Shown here: positions 56,951-64,000 of the stretch, one piece after another
How the letters are laid out: each line of letters starts with the position of its first letter
Position numbering within the stretch: the first letter of the stretch is position 1
Assembly: GCF_905220565.1 (NCBI RefSeq)
Contig: NC_059402.1
Location: 3,783,501 to 3,847,500 of the forward strand
Length of the DNA: 64,000 nt
Source: Melitaea cinxia
Lineage: Eukaryota; Arthropoda; Insecta; Lepidoptera; Nymphalidae
Direction: 5' to 3'
Notes under the pieces: generated by a model
What the model was told of the DNA's origin: nothing
The model's database searches: none
Seen by the model: only the letters and a program-made list of their open reading frames with translations
Program-made: the position numbers and the translations under genes

Positions 56951-59900
56951 ATGGCCCAAAATCAAGGGGATGTACAAGTTACACCGACCCAACCTGTTAA
57001 AGATAAAGATATTTACGCTTGTCTTCCTGATATACGTACAAACGGTCCACTGGGGCCTGACGAGCCTTGTCCTGGTGGAGAGGAATTGAGATGGTTGCCT
57101 GCTCAGGCCACAGACAGAGATCTTGTTATGTACTTGAGGGCCGCACGTTCAATGGCAGCGTTTGCAGGTATGTGTGATGGAGGTTCTCCTGATGATGGCT
57201 GTGTAGCAGCCAGTCGTGACGATACTACTATAAATGCTTTAGATGTCTTACATGACTCGGGCTATGATCCTGGTAGGGCTCTACAAGCTCTCGTGAAATG
57301 TCCCGTCCCAAAAGGAATTGAAAAGAAATGGACAGAGGAAGAGTCAAAACGATTTGTTAAAGGTATACGTCAGTTTGGAAAGAATTTCTTCAAGATTAAA
57401 AAAGATTTACTTCCACATAAAGATACAGCAGAGTTGGTTGAGTTTTACTATTTGTGGAAGAAGACTCCGGGTGCTAGTAGCAATAGACCTCATAGAAGGC
57501 GTCGTCAAGCATCGTTAAGACGTGTACGTAATACACGAAACTCACGTGCAGGAACACCAAAGGAACAAACTCCTGAAGCTACACCTACTGTGCCCGATAC
57601 AAATGGTTCTCGTCCTTCACCTAATCCGAAAGAGGCAGGAGAAATGAGTTCAGTAACAGAAGATGAAAATTCTGAAGATGATAGTGATTCGAGGGAGGCA
57701 GGGGACCTTGCTAAGGCTGATAATTGTAGAGGTGATAATCCAGACGATTCACCCAGTAGAATGAGAACAAGAAATAAATCAAAAGAACAAACTACACCAA
57801 GTGGTAAGAAAGGTCAAGATGAAAGTGATAATGACACAAAAATTAAGAAACCTACTAAACAATCCACACAAAGTACAAATAATAATATTCAAGAGAAAGT
57901 TTTGTCTTCACCTTTGAGTAAAGAAAGTAAAAAGAAAGTCGCTGTTAATGGTAAAGTGGATGTGTCAAAAGTTAAAAAACGACTCCCAGATGATACAAAA
58001 CCAGAAGGTATTATGGATGGTGACGTTCAAATGAAGAAAAAGAAAGCAGCGGAGCCACCTGAAAGTCCATCAGAAAGCTTAACAAATGATAGTTTTCCCG
58101 CTATGGATGAAACAGAAAGTGCAGAGCCAGAACCTGAGGCTTGTGACTTTAGTTTTAACAAAACTGATAAAGAAAATTCAGAACAAAATAAAGAAAGTGA
58201 ACAAGAGCAACTGCAAAAGCCTGTAGAATCTCAAGTAAAAGCTGAATTAAATTCTGAGCCTGTAATAAAAACAGAAAAAGATACTTTGCCTCCTATCTAT
58301 AAAACAATTCCTGAAAAGGAAGACAGAGCCGTAGACCTAAAAACTGATTCAACTAAAAATCAAATGGAAAATATGGAGCAGAGAGTTCATCCTCTTTTTC
58401 CTAAAACTGAACTTATTATACCTAAAGTTACACCTATGTCTACAGAAGTCATGGAGAAAATTAAAATTAAGGAAGAAATCGATACAGAAGAACAATCACT
58501 TAATTTACAAAAGGAGGACTTCCAGAAAGATCCATTAGCTCATAATTTTTCAGGACATGCATTAAGTCAATCAAGCAAACCATTAAATTTAGAAAACACA
58601 AACTACTTTGTTAAAGATAATCATATGTATAATCCAAAACTTAATCATAACATTAAAATTGAAGGGGTTCCAAGCAATATTTTCAATCCAGCCATATCCA
58701 AAGAAAACTCAATTATACGAAATACAAAAGATTTTACAAGTGGTATGCCACCATTTTCTTATCCACCGAATATCAATTTTGCTAATGATCCTAGTAAACA
58801 CAATCCTATAATTAATCCTTTGAAAACAGTAATAAAGCTAGAGCCAAGAGATGAAACAAATGAAATGAAAAATCAGAATACAGCTGAAATATTTACTGCA
58901 ACTATATCTACAGCAAACAAGGTGGATTCCCCTAGTACACCTCGTTTAGATTCTATGCAGAGAATCAGTCCCTCACCAACAAATACAAGAGCATCTTCTC
59001 CACCACATATGGAACATCCAGTTACTACAAACACAGAACCTATTTCACCTGCTAATGCTCAAGAAATGAAGCCTCAAGAATCTGATGTCGAAGAAAAACA
59101 ACCCACAGACTTAAAAACGCAGCCAATGTCAAAACTTGATAATCAAAATGCCAGTTTAAGACCACCAATATTCCAACCAGCATTAAGGCCAGAAAATCTA
59201 GGTATTAGGTCAACTGAAGCTTCTAGTACTCCAGTATCTGGCCAAAATATGCCACCTCCACTTAGTCAACCGTCAATTACTGGGCTATTACCTCCAGGCC
59301 CCCTTATATCAGTTGGTGGTGCATCTAATGTTGGACCATACAGTTTTATGCCAGCATCTTTATATGGACATCCTGGACATCCGGGCTTAGACAAACCTAG
59401 TTCTCTGCCACCCTTAATGCAGCAAGTGCCTCCATCTCATGCTCTTCCTGCTTCAAGTTTGATTTCTCAACAATCTAATCAAAATGACCCATCTATGCCG
59501 CAAGATCTTAAAATAAAACAAGAGATACCTGATAATATGCCAGCAAATTTATCAACACAAAATGTATCTGATCCTTTACAATCACTTAAAGAAGTGAAAG
59601 TACCAGGGTATCCTATTGGAAGTGCAATTGCTCAACACTTAAGCTCAGAAAGAGATAGAGAATCAATATCAAGTGTTGAAAACAGTAGCAGACCACCAAG
59701 TCAACCACCAAATGAAAATTCAAATATGCCAAGTGCTTTCCTTGGTCCAAGGATAGAAAGTATAAAGAAAGAACCAGATTTCCTACACCAACCTCATATA
59801 ACACCAGTGTCGACAAGTCAAGGAAGTGGATCAGATACAGGAAGTACAGCGCCGCCAGTTAAGAGTCCTCATACACCTACTCCTATAAAAAGTCAACCGA

Positions 59901-62434
59901 GTCATAATGGTACTCCTGGTCATCCACACCCTTCAGCAACCACTTCGCCTTTTTCGAGGCATTTAACAAGCCCATCTCAGCCGAGACAAATTTCAGCTTC
60001 ACCTGTTCAACCACATACTCCAGTATCACATTCAGCCCTTAATTTAATGAATCCAACACCTCTCACAATACCAGCGACAATGTCTGGTCCAGTTATACAT
60101 TCAAGTCAACAACATGGACCTCCACCACCACATCCATTCGCTTCGCCTTTGCATCATCCTCATCATCCTTTACTTCACCCATCGTCAATTTTCCAGTTGT
60201 CTGCTGCAGCGGCAGCACATGCAATGCATCCTTATTATTCACATCCACATCCTGGTTACTCCATGCCTTATCCTTATCCATATGGACCATTACCGCAACA
60301 TCACCCAATACCACCAATGCACCCACCTTCAAGTACTCCGGGGAGACATGACCCAGTGAAACCATCGACTATTGAATCCACTACTATGCTCAGTGCTCAT
60401 CATAGCACAAGCTCATCTGTAACAACAAGATCACTAAGAGAAATTTCTGAAAGCTCAGATGATCCAAGAAACCCGAATGCAACTACAGAAAGACACCAGT
60501 TGCATGAAACGACAATGACTCATCATCATTCAACAAGCCATCACAGTGCAGTTCATACAAGTACTGAAAAACAACCCAGTCACGTTGGAGGAGGTACAAA
60601 TCATACTTTGTCCATTTCGCATTCTACATCTAGTAGTTCATCGCAATCTATTCAACACAAAATTAATACACAACAAAAATCCAGCTCTCATTCAAGTTCT
60701 CCTCTTCATTTATCGGCAAGTGTTTCGCAAACAACTAGCAGTTCTTCAAGTGTTAATGTTACGAATAATCATACACATCATCATTCGCATCATCTTGCAC
60801 ATCACCCAGAACGGCTATCTCCTGCGGATTCAATGTTACTTAGACATCACCCTAAAATGTTACCTGGTAACCCAAATCATCTTATGATTCAACCCCCTTC
60901 AATGGGTCATCCAGGTTTAAGTTTAGGTTTACCACCCGGTCCTGGTCCAAGCTCCATTGAAAGCTTAAGACTGCATGCTCAAGCTGCGGCGGGATTGCAA
61001 TCATCACATCCCCGATCAGGTTCTCCTCATCAATTACCACATGGGCATCCACATTTACGTGGACCACAGCGACCATTACCAGATGATAATCCAGAATTAA
61101 AACTCGAGACACAGTCTCAACCTGAAGAGGAAGAAATTCCCAGTCCTGCTCACATACCACATGGACCTAGTCCAGAACCGAAGATTGAAGATACTGAATG
61201 TCACAGATCACAATCTGCTATATTTTTAAGACACTGGAACCGAGGAGATTACAATTCGTGTACTCGTACTGACCTGATATTTAAACCTGTTCCGGAATCA
61301 AAACTTGCTCGCAAAAGAGAAGAAAGACTTAGAAAGCAAGCTGAAAGAGATAGAGAGGAAAGAGAAAAGATTGCACAGCAAGCTCATAGAAAAATTGCTA
61401 CACCTGAAAAGCCGGAAACAAAACCGCCATCTCGGGGTGCTATTGAAACGATAACCTCTCCATATGACAGATTTCCCCGGCCACCCGGATATCCAGATAC
61501 TCCAGCTTTACGACAATTATCAGAATACGCTCGGCCACATGCAGGTTTTAGCCCAGGTAATATTCCTCGACATTGCATGGACCCAATGCTGCAGTATCAA
61601 TTAAGTTCTATGTATGGGGCTGCTGGCGCCAGAGAGAGACTAGAACTTGAACACCTAGAAAGGGAAAAACGAGACAGAGAAATAAGAGAGCTACGAGAAC
61701 GTGAATTAAACGACCGATTAAAGGAAGAACTACTTAAAAATAACGTTGGACCTCGCGCTTTGGATCCACACTGGATTGAAATGCATAGGAGATATGGTAT
61801 GCCTCCTCCGCCTCCACAAGGAGCAATTCCTGTACAGTTTGGACTATATCCACCAGGTCATGGGCCTGCAGCACTTTCTCAGTTAGAAAGAGAACGGCTT
61901 GAAAGACTCGGAATTCCCCCTGCGGGGGCGGCGGGTCCTCCGCCATCAGTACCAGTGTCAGGAGCACCATCACATCATCCTCATCATCCACATCCTGGAG
62001 TGGCAGCTGCACAGTTAGAGGCTGCGGAAAGACTAGCGCTAGCTGCAGATCCTATGGTGCGGTTGCAAATGGCAGGAATAAATCCGGAATATCATGCACA
62101 CACTCATGCTCACACGCATGCACACTCTCATACGCATTTACACCTCCATCCAGGGCAACAAGCCGCGCAAGCGCAACAAGATGCTTTAGGTTTGAGTCTC
62201 GGTGCAGGCGCACCTTATAGACCATTGCCACATCCAGACCTCTTAGGCAGGCCGTATGCCGAACAGCTGGCTCAGCAAGCCGCCGCCCATGAGCAGTTGC
62301 AACGACAACTGTTGCTCGAACGCGAACGAGGCTTTTTACACCCAGCTCACCACGAAGACTTCCTCCGGCAGCAGCGTGAGCGTGAGTTGAAGGTGAGAGC
62401 ACTAGAAGAGGCGGCGCGGGCGTCGCGACCGTAG
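56951..62434 (+). CDS. Gug: Atrophin/Grunge transcriptional corepressor (RERE family), single exon, 1,827 aa
   Basis: The start ATG at 56951 (atcATGG) follows an in-frame TAA at 56921; the stop is at 62432-62434. Residues about 28-118 form an ELM2-like domain (DLVMYLRAARSMAAFAGMCD, SRDDTTINALDVLHDSGYD). Residues about 123-172 are a SANT domain (KWTEEESKRFVKGIRQFGKN). A long low-complexity part rich in Pro, Ser, Gln and His follows, with SUMO-like IKQE and KKEP sites. The conserved Atrophin C-terminus starts near 1425 (FLRHWNRGDYNSC). Arg/Glu-rich stretches lie near 1450 and 1560, and there is a His/Thr/Ala run (HAHTHAHTHAH) near 1713. Atrophins are nuclear corepressors whose ELM2-SANT region recruits histone deacetylase or methyltransferase. 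No BAH domain or GATA finger is encoded, unlike human RERE. The absence of any intron in 5.5 kb is unusual. Confidence 0.93.
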   Translation: MAQNQGDVQVTPTQPVKDKDIYACLPDIRTNGPLGPDEPCPGGEELRWLPAQATDRDLVMYLRAARSMAAFAGMCDGGSPDDGCVAASRDDTTINALDVLHDSGYDPGRALQALVKCPVPKGIEKKWTEEESKRFVKGIRQFGKNFFKIKKDLLPHKDTAELVEFYYLWKKTPGASSNRPHRRRRQASLRRVRNTRNSRAGTPKEQTPEATPTVPDTNGSRPSPNPKEAGEMSSVTEDENSEDDSDSREAGDLAKADNCRGDNPDDSPSRMRTRNKSKEQTTPSGKKGQDESDNDTKIKKPTKQSTQSTNNNIQEKVLSSPLSKESKKKVAVNGKVDVSKVKKRLPDDTKPEGIMDGDVQMKKKKAAEPPESPSESLTNDSFPAMDETESAEPEPEACDFSFNKTDKENSEQNKESEQEQLQKPVESQVKAELNSEPVIKTEKDTLPPIYKTIPEKEDRAVDLKTDSTKNQMENMEQRVHPLFPKTELIIPKVTPMSTEVMEKIKIKEEIDTEEQSLNLQKEDFQKDPLAHNFSGHALSQSSKPLNLENTNYFVKDNHMYNPKLNHNIKIEGVPSNIFNPAISKENSIIRNTKDFTSGMPPFSYPPNINFANDPSKHNPIINPLKTVIKLEPRDETNEMKNQNTAEIFTATISTANKVDSPSTPRLDSMQRISPSPTNTRASSPPHMEHPVTTNTEPISPANAQEMKPQESDVEEKQPTDLKTQPMSKLDNQNASLRPPIFQPALRPENLGIRSTEASSTPVSGQNMPPPLSQPSITGLLPPGPLISVGGASNVGPYSFMPASLYGHPGHPGLDKPSSLPPLMQQVPPSHALPASSLISQQSNQNDPSMPQDLKIKQEIPDNMPANLSTQNVSDPLQSLKEVKVPGYPIGSAIAQHLSSERDRESISSVENSSRPPSQPPNENSNMPSAFLGPRIESIKKEPDFLHQPHITPVSTSQGSGSDTGSTAPPVKSPHTPTPIKSQPSHNGTPGHPHPSATTSPFSRHLTSPSQPRQISASPVQPHTPVSHSALNLMNPTPLTIPATMSGPVIHSSQQHGPPPPHPFASPLHHPHHPLLHPSSIFQLSAAAAAHAMHPYYSHPHPGYSMPYPYPYGPLPQHHPIPPMHPPSSTPGRHDPVKPSTIESTTMLSAHHSTSSSVTTRSLREISESSDDPRNPNATTERHQLHETTMTHHHSTSHHSAVHTSTEKQPSHVGGGTNHTLSISHSTSSSSSQSIQHKINTQQKSSSHSSSPLHLSASVSQTTSSSSSVNVTNNHTHHHSHHLAHHPERLSPADSMLLRHHPKMLPGNPNHLMIQPPSMGHPGLSLGLPPGPGPSSIESLRLHAQAAAGLQSSHPRSGSPHQLPHGHPHLRGPQRPLPDDNPELKLETQSQPEEEEIPSPAHIPHGPSPEPKIEDTECHRSQSAIFLRHWNRGDYNSCTRTDLIFKPVPESKLARKREERLRKQAERDREEREKIAQQAHRKIATPEKPETKPPSRGAIETITSPYDRFPRPPGYPDTPALRQLSEYARPHAGFSPGNIPRHCMDPMLQYQLSSMYGAAGARERLELEHLEREKRDREIRELRERELNDRLKEELLKNNVGPRALDPHWIEMHRRYGMPPPPPQGAIPVQFGLYPPGHGPAALSQLERERLERLGIPPAGAAGPPPSVPVSGAPSHHPHHPHPGVAAAQLEAAERLALAADPMVRLQMAGINPEYHAHTHAHTHAHSHTHLHLHPGQQAAQAQQDALGLSLGAGAPYRPLPHPDLLGRPYAEQLAQQAAAHEQLQRQLLLERERGFLHPAHHEDFLRQQRERELKVRALEEAARASRP

Positions 62435-63189
62435 TGTCCCGCACGCCTCCCTCCCGACCACGCCGTTGTGGTGATCGAGTGAAGTGAGGCTCCTCTGTCG
62501 TGAGGCCTTTGTAAAAATACTTCGAAGTGTTCACGCGCTAGTGTTACGCCAGTTAGAACCGAAAGGTTTATTATTTTTTATGTGTGACGATACCTGTAAT
62601 TTATATTTATAACTTAAATATTTAAGTTTTTATAATATTTTTATAGTCGCATGGCCGTATAGTACGCTTGTTTCCATGCTCAAATTTATTTCATAACGAC
62701 TAGTCATAATTAAATTTTATTTGTGCGAGATATATATAACGAGATGAGTCACACGTTTTTACATAGAGTGCTGTTAGTTTAAATTATTGTTTTATATTTT
62801 AATAATTATACACTTTAAGGGTGCTGGGTAACATTCATTAATATACGAATGGACCACTTGGCTACATTAATTAATGTAAAGAACAAACTATATTTTTATG
62901 TTCATGACATAATAATAGTTCGTCATTAAATTGTTAATGAACTTGTAAGAAAAAGTAGGGTCTGTGACTTGCCTTCTAATCGACTTGCCTTTTCGTGTAC
63001 TTGAACATAGAGAATGTGTTTTTGTATCTATATAATCTAAAATAATACTGACTTAAAATAATTCAATCAATACTTTTTCTTTTAAATATATATAGTATGC
63101 AATGATCACGATTCATTGAAAACATATCAAATTAAAGTTAATATGACTGTTACATTTTGATATATTCATCTCTATATTTGACCGATCGC

Positions 63190-63195
63190 AATAAA
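63190..63195 (+). terminator. Possible polyadenylation signal of Atrophin
   Basis: AATAAA about 755 bases after the Atrophin stop codon, in AT-rich non-coding sequence. Another occurs near 63857. Confidence 0.35.
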
Positions 63196-63713
63196 CTTTA
63201 TTGAAATGTCTTATTTTGATAGATTAGAAAGGTGTAAATGTCGACCTTGTAAATTGTGAGCTCATTCGACCATTAAGAGGAAAGGGTACCTGAGAGACTT
63301 TTGAAAAATTGGTAGTACTAACGTTTTAGGTAGATTATTATTGACCAAAACAACATTTCGTAGTCGACTATTTTCTCCCCAAAACATACCATTTTTTTTT
63401 TATATAACTACATAAACCTTCAGCTATGTCTCTATGTTCTCGTTTTTTTTTTTTTTGTAAATATGCGTATTTTTTTTAACGAGTGTCTGAAAATGTATAA
63501 AAAAATTAGGCAAATCTAGTTTTTGAAGACTCCTACTCCCTATGATAATAAGAATATGAAAAAACAAAGACATAGGGGCATGGTCATGGCATTTAAAGGT
63601 TTTATGTAACAAAAATATTTGATCTAGTGTCATTATCCAGGGACAAAACAGTCCACTATGTTTTTATGGAGAAAGAGTATACTTTCCTCTTAATGATAGT
63701 ATTATATATATAT

Positions 63714-63720
<7 letters not shown>

Positions 63721-63789
<69 letters not shown>
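63721..63789. repeat. (AT)n microsatellite
   Basis: About 69 bases of perfect at dinucleotide repeats, preceded by a shorter ta/ca tract from 63703. The short 'IYIYIY' frames seen across it are artefacts of the repeat. Confidence 0.95.
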
Positions 63790-63792
<3 letters not shown>

Positions 63793-64000
63793 AAATAGCT
63801 CTGTTCTTGTAAAAAAAAAATGTGTTATGGCTGCTAATGATGTGTCTGATATGGTCAATAAATATTATTAACTTATTAAAATATTTATTAGATACAGAAA
63901 CACGGATATGTGTCACTGTTACTTATGATTTATAATATAAGAGACAGGAAATATTATGAAATGAAATCTGAATTTTTCAAATACAATCAAAAAGCTACTT

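Larger units (their letters stand above)
62435..64000. other. 3' flank of Atrophin without another gene
   Basis: AT-rich sequence, probably the 3' untranslated region followed by intergenic DNA. No repeat family other than the (AT)n tract was recognised. Confidence 0.5.

Noticed and set aside
63656..63916. Minus-strand frames rich in Ile-Tyr repeats
   Set aside because: Produced entirely by the (AT)n microsatellite.

Overview
This is an AT-rich, repeat-laden eukaryotic (insect) window. The multi-exon genes with GT-AG introns and the families of dispersed repeats (SINEs with a tRNA-like head, ATGATG-tailed retroelements, elements ending in AACCGACTTCAAA) point to a moth or butterfly (Lepidoptera). 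The species cannot be fixed from the sequence. All gene models below were joined by hand, requiring a GT donor, an AG acceptor and an unbroken reading frame at every junction.

Layout. 1-8,100: no conventional gene; it carries a retroelement C-terminal fragment (3,403-4,119) and several SINE-like copies. 8,105-40,483, minus strand: a 21-exon gene for a VWA8-like mitochondrial AAA+/VWA protein of 1,390 residues, lacking about 500 central residues of the human protein. Its introns hold most of the repeats, including a 15.4 kb intron (21,525-36,974) that contains an 11-copy 130-bp minisatellite and, on the opposite strand, a single-exon gene of unknown function (35,101-36,096). 42,321-49,510, minus: a 10-exon C2H2 zinc-finger gene (1,064 residues) with a recent 123-bp tandem duplication straddling one of its splice donors. 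50,816-55,613, minus: a 6-exon THAP9/P-element-type transposase gene (902 residues) with an intact THAP finger and a complete candidate DDE triad. 56,951-62,434, plus: a single-exon Atrophin/Grunge (RERE family) corepressor of 1,827 residues. 62,435-64,000: its 3' flank, with an (AT)n microsatellite.

The genes do not form a functional unit. VWA8, the zinc-finger gene and the THAP gene are read in the same direction. The THAP gene and Atrophin are head to head with about 1.3 kb between start codons, so they could share a promoter region. The most unusual items are the duplicated zinc-finger exon end that brings its splice donor with it, the compact VWA8, the intact P-element-like gene, the higher-order minisatellite that resembles part of a mobile element, and the nested unknown gene.
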